A stretch of DNA of 64,000 nucleotides from Ananas comosus (lineage: Eukaryota; Streptophyta; Magnoliopsida; Poales; Bromeliaceae): NCBI RefSeq assembly GCF_001540865.1, contig NC_033637.1, positions 5,029,849 to 5,093,848 of the forward strand, read 5' to 3'. The translations under genes were made by a program, and so were the position numbers. The notes under the pieces were generated by a model. That model was given only the letters and a program-made list of their open reading frames with translations. It did not search any database and was not told the origin of the DNA. Below, piece by piece: positions 46,597 through 58,800 of the stretch; position 1 is the stretch's first letter; each line of letters begins with the position of its first letter.

Positions 46597-46990
46597 TAGG
46601 CTGGCATATTATCAATAGTACGGAGGCTTTCGTACTATCAAGTTGTTTTTAATGATGTGGCTTAATTCCAAATAAACAATCGGCTTCGTTAGACTTGATC
46701 TACATTATTAAAAGTATTTGGAAACTAAATTTCATAATTTTTTGACATCATTTGACTAGTGATCAAAAGATTTTAAAATTGATAATTTTAATGGTAGATG
46801 TGATGCGTTTGTGAATTTAACGGTGTAAAATAATTCAAATCTGATAAAATTTTTATAATTTTTTTTTTCACTATTTAGAGTAAGATCAGTATCTCTGATC
46901 TTAAATTTAAATCTTTTATCATCATTTTTTATGAAATTTTTATTTTCAGCTATTTATTTTTAGACTACTTGTTTGATAGGTAAATAATGC
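46597..46990. mobile_element. TA-flanked hairpin element, long type (L10), right end missing
   Basis: Left hairpin ATAGTACGGAGG...TCGTACTAT on the long core. It breaks off near TTTGATAGGTAAATAATGCC. Confidence 0.73.
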
Positions 46991-47460
46991 CTGATATTTA
47001 TTTCCTATAAATGAAATGTACTATCTAAACTAGTATTCGCGCGATTTGTGACAGAGAAAAGAAGCCAAGAATAACTATTCGGATCAAACCAGATTATTCT
47101 CAAATATCTTAAGATATGTACATTGAGAACATCAAATTCCAAGGGAGAAACTGCAAAAAGGAAAACAAGTAGGCCCTTAAGCTATCACGGATTTTTCTTT
47201 TTTTTCAACAATGCTTATCTCTATTGCTTCCAATTTCACGAAATAGTTATATATAGACTATAGCATGAGGACAATGGTAACACTAAAGCAAGAAATAGAG
47301 GACCCATGATCAGTGTAATTTAAAGAGTCTAAAGCAACAAGGTGCATGGAAGGAGGGTTCCAAGGTTGTAGAAGATGCGAATACTATATATACAACTCAT
47401 CAAGCATACTTTCATGTGGCTCTCCCTTACTCACTGATTGAAAGATTTTGTTATGTGCAA

Positions 47461-47910
47461 CACTACAAAAGAGATCATATATAGCACCTATAGATCTCTA
47501 GTATGAGATAGATATACACATTTTCGCAACGGATAAGTTCTTGTCAAGTGGACCTTAATTTGTCGAAAAAGTTGAGGAAAATAGCTTTGTGGTAAAATCT
47601 AAGTGTGCTACTATATATATACAGTTTCAGCTTTTGATGCAGTTGCATGCGCATCCATTGAGTAAAGAGGCAAAGGTATATATGTGCATGCATTGAGTAT
47701 GTTAGATGTGCCTCGAAATTCTGATTATCGAATTCAATTTTGTGCTCCTGATTCATCGACAGTTTCGCGGTGCAACAAATTCGGAAAGAAATTTGTGAAG
47801 GAGTTGGCAGCGGAGGGCTCGGGCCGACAGGAATTTCTTTCGTCTTTTGCCTAGATGTGATACAGCGTATTGTACTCACAAAAATTTTGAACTCCTTTTT
47901 TTTTGTAGTG
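47461..47910. mobile_element. Possible CACTA-like relic
   Basis: CACTACAAAA at the left and TTTTGTAGTG at the right, 450 bp apart, but only ten bases match and the flanking triplets (CAA, AAG) differ. Confidence 0.25.
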
Positions 47911-48672
47911 AAGTTCTTATTTCCACCTTCACCCGTAGTCTTTTCCCTGTAGAGAATTTTTTATATAAATCTTTGTGTTCTATTTATTTTACTGTTTCTA
48001 TGGTTTGTATACGCGATCGTTTTTTGTCGTTTTTATTTGTGCGCTAGTTGTAACTGAATAAAGAGACAAAGGAGAAGAGAGGGTCTTCCAGAGAGTTAAC
48101 CAACCTGTCAAAAATGTCTCCATTTGGTCACAAGTTTATGTAGATCGATTCTAGTAGGGAAATTATGATTAGATACACTACCTCTTTTTCTTTTCCTTTT
48201 CCTTTTTGTTTTTTGAAGTGGACTTTGGTTCTAGTATGTATAACTTGCATTTTAATTTACAGAAGTTAATTTTTTTTCCTCTGTTTTGAATAAAGAAGTG
48301 CTTGTAGGCCAATTCGAAGAAATAATTTAAAGAGAAATGATACAGTACTTTATTTTATAAAAAATAAAAAAGATCTTAATTGTTCATCAATAAATGATAA
48401 AGACATTATTTTAACATGTAGCAGGTTGAAAGATTATTTCATGTCAAAGGTATTTTTGTAATTAAATATCGTAAAATTTAAAAAAAGTTTTGATTAATAT
48501 CCCAAATTTAAGCATTAATTTTGCACTAATATAAGAAAAATTGATTGATATCTCAAATTTAGACATTAATTTTGCCACTAATTTAGATATTAATTTTAGG
48601 AAGTTTTGAATTTCTATAAGTTAGGCATTAATTTTAAAAATTTTAGAATATCTATAATTTAGGCATTAATTA
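47911..48672. other. Intergenic, short tandem motif
   Basis: The phrase TTTAGACATTAATTTTG recurs with variants from 48510 to 48670 and again from 49400 to 49720, flanking the Cassandra-like element on both sides. Confidence 0.5.
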
Positions 48673-49057
48673 TGTGACGTCCCAACTTTCCAGACGGTCA
48701 CCCATCCTAGAACTATTTTAGTTCTAACACGCTTAACTCTTTTAACCTCTTGAGTCAAGTCACCGCCTAAAACGCTACAGTCGGGTTAAGAGTTTTAACC
48801 ATATTATATCTTATATATAGGATTACTTGGGGTCTCGCATTCTCCTTCTTCTTTAAGCACTGACGTGCTCATTATGCTTAAACTAATAAGTACCAGACGA
48901 TGTAAGACTCGTTTCGCTAGCCTAAATCTATCTTATTGTTAGCCGCACTCCACTCACAATAGACATCGGCATGAGAGCCTAGCTCTCCCTATTGTATAAC
49001 CTGGCTCAGCCGAGACTCATTTCACACTTTCGGCTTGTAAGTGGCTCTGATACTAGC
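48673..49057 (-). mobile_element. Cassandra-like TRIM retrotransposon: 3' LTR and internal part
   Basis: On the minus strand the LTR (48673-~48790) carries 5S-rRNA-like sequence: GTTAAGCGTG and CTAGGATGGGTGACC, matching the internal promoter boxes of plant 5S rRNA, ending GGGACGTCACA. The internal stretch has a primer site (TAGTATCAGAGCC) at 49043-49055 on the minus strand. No protein is coded, as expected of a TRIM. Confidence 0.75.
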
Positions 49058-49224
49058 TGTGACGCCCTAAGTTCCTAGGGGGTCACCCATCCTAGGACTA
49101 CTCCTGTCCTAACCCGGCTTAAGTATTTTGGGCGGCGGGTAAATTCGAAAGGTTAAGAGAGTTAAACATGCTGGACGGGAGTCGTCCTAGGATGGGTGAC
49201 CCCTTGGGAAGTTAGGGCATCACA
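49058..49224. repeat. Head-to-head pair of 5S-like Cassandra LTR pieces
   Basis: A minus-strand LTR piece (49058-~49140) is followed at once by a plus-strand piece (~49155-49224). GGGGTCACCCATCCTAGGAC and GTCCTAGGATGGGTGACCCC are exact or nearly exact complements, making a large foldback. Confidence 0.7.
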
Positions 49225-50424
49225 AATTAAATTTTAAAAATTTTAGAAATAGTACTATTTCTAAATATGTTGAATTTAAATATTAAATATATTTAAATTT
49301 AAATTAGAGAAATTTTGTATTACTATTTTAAAAAAATTAATATTGGTAAATATTTAAAATTCAACATATTTAATATGTTTAAAAAATTTTAAATTCCTCT
49401 AGTATAGACATTAATTTTATATCACTAATTTAAAAAAAATTGAATGTAGGTAAAAACATAGTTAATATGTTTAAAAAATTTTAAGAATTTTCTAATTTAG
49501 ACATTAATTTTGCTTCACTATTTAAAAAGGTTTTCAATGTTGATAAATATTTAAATTCAGCATATTTAATATGTTTAAGAAATGTTTGAATTCCTCTAGT
49601 TTAGATATTAATTTTGTATCACTAATTAAAAAAAGTAAATATGGGTAAATATTTAAATTCAACATATTTATATGTTTAAAAATTTAGAAATTTTCTAATT
49701 TAGACATTGATTCTGTATCACTATTTAAAAAAATTTGAATGTAGGTAATGGATTAGGAATATATAGTATAATTTAAATTTATTCTTAGAATAGAATTGTA
49801 CAGGCTAAATTAATTCAAATTTTAATAGTAAAATTAATTTTTTAAAATAATGAGATCGTGTATTATAATTTAAAATATAAGCTGAAAATAAATTTAAAGT
49901 TTAGAAACTAAAAATAATTTGAAAGTTTTCTTATATGAAACAACGAAATATCTATGCACGGACAGGAAAGATAGAAAAAGAAAAAAGAAACAAAGCGAGA
50001 AGAGAGATTTTGATAGTATAGTGATAGTAAAATTATTTAATTACCCACGTATTAAAAGACCAAATATTTTTTTTAAGATACGTGATAATCGGTACCTCTC
50101 TTAAAATGACCTATTATTGCATATCACAACTTCAAAAAAATTAAATTTAAGCCGTAAAATATGAATGAATGAACGGTATCAAAAAAAATAACAAGTATAG
50201 AACGTACCATTACTCTAATTTAGAATCCCTAAAATCTATCAGTAAAGTGTGGGAGTCTTTTTTTTGTTTTTTTTTTTTTTGCGCATCCAATCGAAATTGA
50301 ATTATCTAATATCTTTTAGTTTTGTATTATCTTACCTATTATGGTTCCGAAAAGCAATGTAAATTAAGTATTGTTCAAATAGAGCTAATCAAGAGACCTA
50401 TGAAGCACATATACTTTAAATTTC

Positions 50425-51275
50425 ATGCCGTACCCGTATCGGATACGTCTTGGATATCGATACGCGCCCGATATGTGTCCGATACGGGAATGAAGTATTC
50501 GATATTTTTAAAAAATAAAAAAATATCGGATACGGTTCGGATACGTGAGGGATGCGGGGTGATACGGGGGGATAAGGTCAGATTCTTTTTTGGTGTAAAA
50601 TAATCGAAACTTAAAATTTTTTTAAAAGCTCACATCCAAACCTATTGGAAAGAAGGAAAAGTGTGAGAAAAACACCAATCTCTATTCAATTTGTCATTTC
50701 ATCTATCTTTTTATTCTTGAATGGTAGAAGGCGCTCCCTCTCATTCTATCTTCACACAGTATTTACTCACTTTCTTTTAATTTGTCAACCTAACATTAAG
50801 CAACAAAGGTTATAGAAAATATAATTTTTTTTCCTTCTCTATTAAATTGTTAGCATATTTTTTTATTACTATTTTAATAATATAACTAACAAAACATACA
50901 TAAATATTGAATGGTTAATTATCTAGTTTGTGCGACTACATATCTATTATTATCATTTGATCAAGTTGGATGATAGTTGTTTGATACTTTTTAAATTATT
51001 ATTTTATATGATTGATTATCTGTTTTTATGAACATATATAGAACAATTATACAAATTAATGTATATTAGAATATATTCCTTAATATAATCTAGGTATTCT
51101 GATTGTTCTCAATATATCATTACATATAATCAACATATACTTAAATATATTTAAAATAATATTTTATTCAAGTATATTCCACGTATCGTATTCTAGAAGT
51201 TTTAAAAATTACCGTATCACCGTATTCGTATCGTGTCGTATCCGTATTCCTATTTCCGTATCTGTGCAACATAGC
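50425..51275. mobile_element. Element with GATACG subterminal repeats (hAT-like?)
   Basis: The left flank has many copies of GGATACG/GATACGGG (50430-50575); the right has them inverted (CGTATCC, CGTATCG; 51175-51270), around an AT-rich core. Clustered subterminal motifs are typical of transposase-binding ends. Exact ends and duplication not resolved. Related fragments: 4440-4510, 52095-52170, 53265-53330. Confidence 0.4.
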
Positions 51276-52261
51276 AAGAGACGTTTGTAAATGCATAACC
51301 ACACCCATGAGGCTTCAAATATATTTAAGTTACAAATTCTAACCAATTTTGTTATCGAATGTCTGATATCTACTATCCATATGTAGATAAGTGCTTTTTC
51401 ATGTGCAAATTAGGGGAAATATATGTCTCCGAAGAGCAATACAGTAGCTAGGAAATTCGAGTGTACTCAAGGCCAACTTAATTACAAATAAATTAATTAT
51501 CGTTTTCTAACAGTTTAAGTTTTTAAGTAGAATACTAATCAAGTGAACAGAACACATCACATTGTACTACTTATTTGCATGGCTCCACTTAAGCAGTTCC
51601 AAAAATAGATGCATCTTATAGATAATCACTTTAGTGTTTGATTAAGACAATGTTAGCCCTCTCCAAAACATATCTTGCAATAAAAGCTACAATTATAGAA
51701 TGCTAGGGCCTAGATAGAGACTTCAAACATAGACAATGGCCCTACTTGTTGTATACACCTTAATTTATTGAGCTTTTTTGGCCTCAGAATAGAGGTACTG
51801 GAGAAGGATTGTAATTTAGGTAGCAAACAAAAGACTACAAAACACGAAAGACTACAAAGCAGGATGTCAGGTACTAGACAACAAGATATCACCCACATGC
51901 ATGGTATAGGGTGGCCAATAACCTAGAAGTTTCCCATTGTTTACTGGTGCTGTGCAATCTCGTGTGCAGAATTTTTTTATACACGAAACATTAAAAATCA
52001 CTCCCAACTTAGGCTCCAAGTGAGAAAAGCTATTTTTAATGAAAATATATGGCTCTTCCTATATATGTATCACAGATACTACATAAATCTCACATGTCTG
52101 TATGGGTCGCCCATGTATTCTTGTTGGACTCGTATCCGACGCAGATATGTTATGGACGAGCAATCGCCGTAAATTTATATATATTTTTTATTTTATTTTA
52201 TTATGCATATATAATATAAGATAATAAATATTTTGAATTTTTAATGAACACATGTAAATTT

Positions 52262-53075
52262 TTTTGGACAATATAAATAAGAGATAATTTCTAATATATT
52301 CTTCAAAGTTTCTGAAATATCTTATATACATCTACCTTTTTTTGTTTTAAATATATTCCTTGTATATTTCTCTATTATTAAAAAATAATCCCGCTATTAA
52401 TACCTATTAATCATCTTAGATTAAATCCGAGTTAAATTTTTATAGTGTGGATCATAAGCGCTAACCAACTATACCAAAAGCACGTGCTGATAGGAAGGGC
52501 GCACCATCCATTGTACTTAAGGACTCAACAACAGCGCACGAGTTTCGACCTGACTCAACCTATATATCTAAATTTTGGATCTATTGTTAGACCTCTTGCA
52601 GTTAGGTCTCTTGTGGACCGCATCTCCACTCAACTTATTAAACTCATCCAACTCAACTAATTAGTTTTCTAGGTCTATTGTCACGGGGCATAAAGTTGGA
52701 CCTATTTAGCCGAATAATAAATTGCCGACAAAAAGAAGTCAAAATATCACTTTTGTCCGTAATTTATAGGTAAATAAGAAAAACCAGTAACGAAGAAGAA
52801 TATATATCTGAAAAGGCAAAAACCAAAATATTTCATTTGCCCCTAATTTAATAGCAAATAAGAAAAGCTGGTGATGATACAATTGCGTATTTGAAAAGAA
52901 AAAATAGTAATTTTACAGAGATAACGACTGTTTCTGTCAGTTCAGTAATAAAATTTAACTCCACAGGTACATTTGAAATAATTTGGAGCCTTAAAAGGAT
53001 TTTTTTTTTTATTAACCTTCTAAGATGGATAAATAAAAAGGTCGAAAATTTTTCAAAAATATATAAGTAATTGCT
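52262..53075. mobile_element. Inverted-repeat element related to 18429-18960
   Basis: GTTTCTGAAATATCTTATAT at the left mirrors AATTTTTCAAAAATATATAA at the right. Inner segments (CTAATTTA...AATAAGAAAA) also match the 18.5-kb copy. Confidence 0.45.
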
Positions 53076-53208
53076 CTATAAATAAATTATATATGATAGA
53101 GAATTTCTCTTCTTAAAATATATGAAATATCAATGAAAATTTTATTATTTTTTATTCGTATAAAAAATATAAGTAACACAATATTTTAGAAAAGTTAATA
53201 TTGCAAAC

Positions 53209-53210
<2 letters not shown>

Positions 53211-53242
<32 letters not shown>

Positions 53243-53252
53243 TAATAATATT
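53211..53252. repeat. (AAT)n microsatellite
   Basis: About 13 ATA/AAT units with one C change. Confidence 0.95.
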
Positions 53253-53330
53253 TTATTAGTAATGTTCATATCGTATTCATATTCTATTTTTAGAAATTAT
53301 CTAGTCGTCGTATTCCGTGTTCGTGTCTGT

Positions 53331-55890
53331 AATACTAGGCCCTTCTCATAAGCTTTTTTTCTTCCTTTTCTTCTCCTTTCTCGAAATAGCTCAGAGGCTT
53401 TCTAAATTTTTTTTATTTTACTACATGCCCTTAGAACATTTGTCAGATTTTTTACAGAATATTTTGCCAAATTACAAAACAATATTCCATTGGATTACAT
53501 AACATTCTCTAACATTGTCATAAATATTGCTAATTAAGGCCAAGCAGTAAATAGTTTCATCTACCTATTTGGAAAAAATACTATCAAGACTCATCTTCTA
53601 CAATCAACAAATCTTAACTTCAGATATTAATTTTAAAATATGCCGCAGGCGACAACAATTAGTTCAAGTTTATCCCTAGTCTCATTTAATTACAATGATG
53701 CAGATCAGACTTGAACCAATGTCGATCAAGTTAAACCGATTTAGTTCATCATTTTTTTTTTAACTTGGATTAGATTAGTTGAGAATATCTTTTAATTAGT
53801 TAATTAAATGAGAATTTTTAGCTATCCACTTATATGGTTTTAGCTTTATTTATTTTTAAATTTTTATTTTTTAGTTAATCTTTAGATAAAATTGTTTTAA
53901 TTAATTATTTAATATAAAATTAAATTATAAATTGGTTATGCGCATCTAAAGTTAAGAATAATATAAATAAGTTATAAATTGTGTGAGAGAATTATTAATA
54001 ATCTAATAAAAGATGCTTCGGAGTTTTGATACGCGAGCAATTTTTTTTTTTCTTTCGTGAATGCGTCGTCCTAAAGTGAGTTCAGTCTCGAAATAAATTC
54101 TGTGTTATTTTTACTCTTTTTTTATTTTTTAAAATTTTTTTAATTTTTGAAGTATGTTTTTTAATTATGGAGCTTACTCGATGTCCAGTTCTGTGTACAT
54201 GTCCAATCAAAGATTCCTCAAATTCTTATCTGGATGGAAATTGATTTGTTGGTATTTGAAAAAGTTTCTACCAAGATCCGCATTGTAGTGTGTGTTTTAT
54301 TATTATTTTTTTTAGCTTTTTTATATATATATTTGAGTGATTTTGAAAGTTAAATGGCACTCTACGTAGACTTAATGAAATCTTTCATCCGTAAGAAAAA
54401 AAAGGGGTAATGTTGTCATTAGAAACAAAATACTTTTACTCAAATTAAATCTAAAATTTTATTCTAATTAATTATAACTAACTAAAAAAATATCTTAAAA
54501 TCATTATTATCGAAAGAATCTGCAATTCTACCACATCACCTTCAAGCCACATGCTTCCACTTCCTAACTTGAAATTTTATTTTATTTTATTTCTTTTATC
54601 TCTTCCCTAGCCCTTTCTTTTCTTAAACACTGACCATATACCCGCGCTTTACCACGGGTACGATAGGTATGTTCTTAATTATATTTATAAAATATAGTAT
54701 ATATTTCTATTAAATATATATATTAAATATATATTTGTATCAACATTTAATTTCAAAATATAAAATTTTGTTACGTATTGTTTCTAGTTATTTGATAGTT
54801 CCTGTTTAGATTCCTAGGGTTCCGTAATTTTTCAAAAATTTTCTTAAGCAAAAAAAAAAAAATGTAATATACTTATTTTTAGGCCAGTTTGTCCAAAAAA
54901 TATATATTCTCTTTTTGTATTTTTTTAATTCTTATTGTTCCCACTTTATTCAGATCATTTTTGTCGATCCATGCAAACAATATCAAAAATTAAAAATATT
55001 ATAATTAAAAATAAATAGTGATTACTTAATTCGTAGGTTTTCAATTGACAGACTTTATAAATTTTTTAAAATTTACGAACATATATTTAATTTTGTAAGA
55101 AATTTCTAAATTTAGCACAATTAAGCACCAATGCGAAGAAATTAGATATAATTTATTTTAAAATTCGGACTTACAATAGATAGATAACAAAAAATAAAGG
55201 AGTACTCTAGTTCGTTTAATAGTTAGTTAAGCAATGAAGCAAACCAATTTAGAAAAATAGCGCTCAAAATTTTACATAATTTAGGATTTAAAATTTTAAA
55301 TTTAGGAGTTGAAAATTTGAAAATAAATTAAAATTTCGATATCCAAAATTTAAAATTTTATAATATAAAATTTTAAAAACGTGTTATCCTCCAAACCATT
55401 CCTTAAAATGGATAGAAGTAGACCAGATCAATGGGGAGAGAGAAAAAAAAAAATCAAAAATTTTCCTGTGAAATAATATATATATATATTTTTTAATATC
55501 CTGTAAATTAAAATGCATCATTTTAGTACCCTACAACTTCGTTTTTCCGATCTATAAAATACCTGGCATTGATTTATGAAAAATTCACTTTAATACCATA
55601 TGTTTAGTATTTTATAATTTTAACTCGAAAAAAATAACAAAAAAAAAACTCAGAATACTAAAATAATATACTTTAAATTATAAGGTATTCAAATAAAAAA
55701 ATGCACCCATAAGAATGATATTTAAACTGTTTCCAAAAAAAAGGCCTAAAAAACTATACCGCAAACAAAGTCAATCGCTTCATCCATTCATGTACATGAA
55801 AGAAACGTACACAACCAAATTAAGATTACACACCACACAACACAAACCTGCTCCTTTGACGCGAATTCAAACTCAACTCAGCTCCAACGT
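53331..55890. other. Intergenic, nothing recognised
   Basis: Very AT-rich. The part just below 55891 should hold the membrane gene's 3' UTR. Confidence 0.45.
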
Positions 55891-58800
55891 TTACTCTGTT
55901 TTCTTGGAGTGGTCGGGCTTGCTCGCCGGGGCGTGATCTTTGCCGGTCCTTCCGGCGTCCTCCGTGGAGGCCCTGACGTTATCTTTGGCCGCCTGCTTGT
56001 CCTCGGCGGCCTTGGCGACGGTCTCGGCCCCGTCCCGCTGCTTGAAGTACATCTCGAAAGCCCGCGGCAGGAACTGCGGGATCAAGAACACGAGCAGGTT
56101 GACGGAGAAGTAGACCAAGTTGGCCACCGCAAGTGACCTCCCGAACCACATCCACCCAACATCCTTCACCGGTAACACACAAATAACACGAAAAATATGT
56201 TAGTATTTTGATTTTAAAACAAGTGATTTAAAACTTCTTCAAAAGCCCATATGTATTAAAACTTAAATTTGATCTTTGGACTTTGTGGGCAGCCCACTGT
56301 CAATGGGCCTTGCCTGGGAGCCCAAGCTTTGGTCTCTTTTCATGTGGTGTTTAGTCCCACATTGGAAAGAGACCCTCACTTGCTTTGGTTTATATACTTC
56401 TTTATTCTCATTGTTATTACTTGGGAAGTGATGAGAGTGGAACTCTCGTCTAAATACACGCACGCGCGCACGAGCCGAGCCGGGCCGGGCGGCGGCGCGC
56501 GTGAACCCGGTTCACTTTATTTTTGTTACACTTTTCATTTTATTATTTTATTTTTGACTTTACCTGGATTAGGTCCAGATTTGGTCCAGTCGAAGGGTCG
56601 CACCTCGGGACTCAACCAGCCCCAACGGTCTACCTCGGGAAGGTGGTCTTCCCGTTGGAACCCTTCTTTTACTCTCCTATTTACTAGGGTGAGCGGCTGG
56701 GTTAGGTGAGTAATGAAATACAGAAACCCTAACCCGAGCCTCTTCCCTTCTCTCTCTTCTCCTTCTTCTTCACTGTTTTGCTGGATCTCTGAAAGCTGTG
56801 ACGGTTCGTTCTTGCACCACCCTGAAGCCGTGCCGACGGGGTGGACGAAGGTCGTTGTATCGCTAGGAGTGATTGCCGGCGCCTCGTACGTGGAGGGGCA
56901 ATCTTGCTTCTAGGACAGTGCAATCGCACGCCTCGACTCACAGGCTCCATCTAATCCTTTATTCTCTATAGCTTTTATTCATTGCGTTCTTAATCAACGT
57001 TTCTAAAAACAGTGGATAAATTGTTTTCAAACAAAACTGTTTATACAAATATTTGACTAAAGATTTCAAAAGAGAACTAATTTTTCCAACAAAATAAACA
57101 TTAATTTCGCTGCTCATCAGTTGTTTAATATATATAAATGGCTCGGATATATTTCGTAACTCATTTTTCACTCTACTTATTTTTTATGACATTGTACTAC
57201 TCTATTTAAAGTACTATACTTCGTTTTAAAATTAAAAATTTTAAAATAATTTCGCTCACCATAAAAAAAAATTAGTGCTTGTACAAAGTGCGCCAAATAT
57301 TTCACTTTTTCATAAAAAAAAATAGGCTAAATTGTAAAAAATTTTCTGTCAAAATTCGATTTTTCACTTTTTCTTTCTATCATTTAAAAACCTACACTTT
57401 GCCCCCTTATAAAATAAAAAATGTTCATAAACGGTACGGTGTGAATTGTGATGACAAAATGATAATTTTATCCCTTACCATCTTCACAGAAAAAAAAACT
57501 GAGAATATTTGTGGCATAAAAAAATATATAATAATATTTTATAAGTAAAATCTTAACGGATTACTAACGGTAGGAGACGAAATGAACATTTTTATTTTAC
57601 AAAGAAGCAAAATATAATTTTTAAATGATAGAAAGAAAAAGTAAAAAATCGGATATTGACCGAAAAATTTTATATATAATTTTGCCAAGAAAATATGTGC
57701 TTGTGCTTCTTGCGTGCCATCTTTGTGTTGTAAGTTATGTTTCCATTAAAAACTATAAAACATTTTAAAATTTTTTATACTATACAATTATGATCGCAAT
57801 CGCTATTGGCCTTATACTATAATTTAGATTTGGACGACTGACAATATTCTATTCATTTATCGTCCTTTTCTTTTTATTTTATTTTAAACTCACGTTTGGG
57901 ACTGTTGCCTTACATCAAACATACTATTCAATACGTTTATCATAAAAAAAAAAAAAAAAAAAATCTCAAGTTTGATGGATATGAGTAAGAACGAAATAAA
58001 ACACTAAATAAAAATTTAATAAACAAAATAAAACTCTGACTAAATTTAAAGGACACTCTGATTTTCCTTTGGAAACCCAGAATTTTTATCTTATCATTTT
58101 TTTAATACTATTTTTTTTTAGTTCAAAATCTATGATCAGGATGCATGGTAAGGTTTACACCTTTCTTTTTTTTAGATTTGCAAATAATATTTCCTTCATA
58201 AAATTGTTTTAAATTTTAATAGTAAAAACATTGATACAATTAGTAAAAAATAATTATATTTAGATAAGCGGAGTGTAAAGTTTAATTTGTCCCTAACCCA
58301 AAGGTGTTCAGTTAGCATTACTTTTCCTTTTCTTTTTTAATCGAGGTAATTAACAACACGAGGACAGGCGTGCTCCATGCTTATCCAAAATTAAATAAAA
58401 AATAAAAAATATTATTTTTAGTACTATATTATTAAAAAAAAAAGACTCAATTGTAGAGCATGAAAAAAGACTAAATTATATTTAGATAAATAGTGTAAAT
58501 TTTATCCCTAATCCAATACCACCTAGTACTATATTATTAAATAACCAAACGGCTACTTAAAGAGTAATGTTACCCATAGATCGACTCCCAAAAAGAAAGA
58601 GCAACCTTATATATGTACACCTCATTTTAGGGTCTACATTTTACATATTAGGAATCCGATTTATTTTTATTTTTATTTTTTCTTCTCTTCCACTTTCTCT
58701 CCCCCTCTTTCTCATATGTTGAAAGAAGAAGGAGAGAATAAAAAGAGCATTTAAATTAAATTAAACTCATCAATCTATTTTTTTTTTTTTTTTTAAGAGA

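Noticed and set aside
55715..55936. 73-codon plus frame near the end of the membrane gene
   Set aside because: Overlaps the 3' UTR and exon 2 in antisense and matches nothing.
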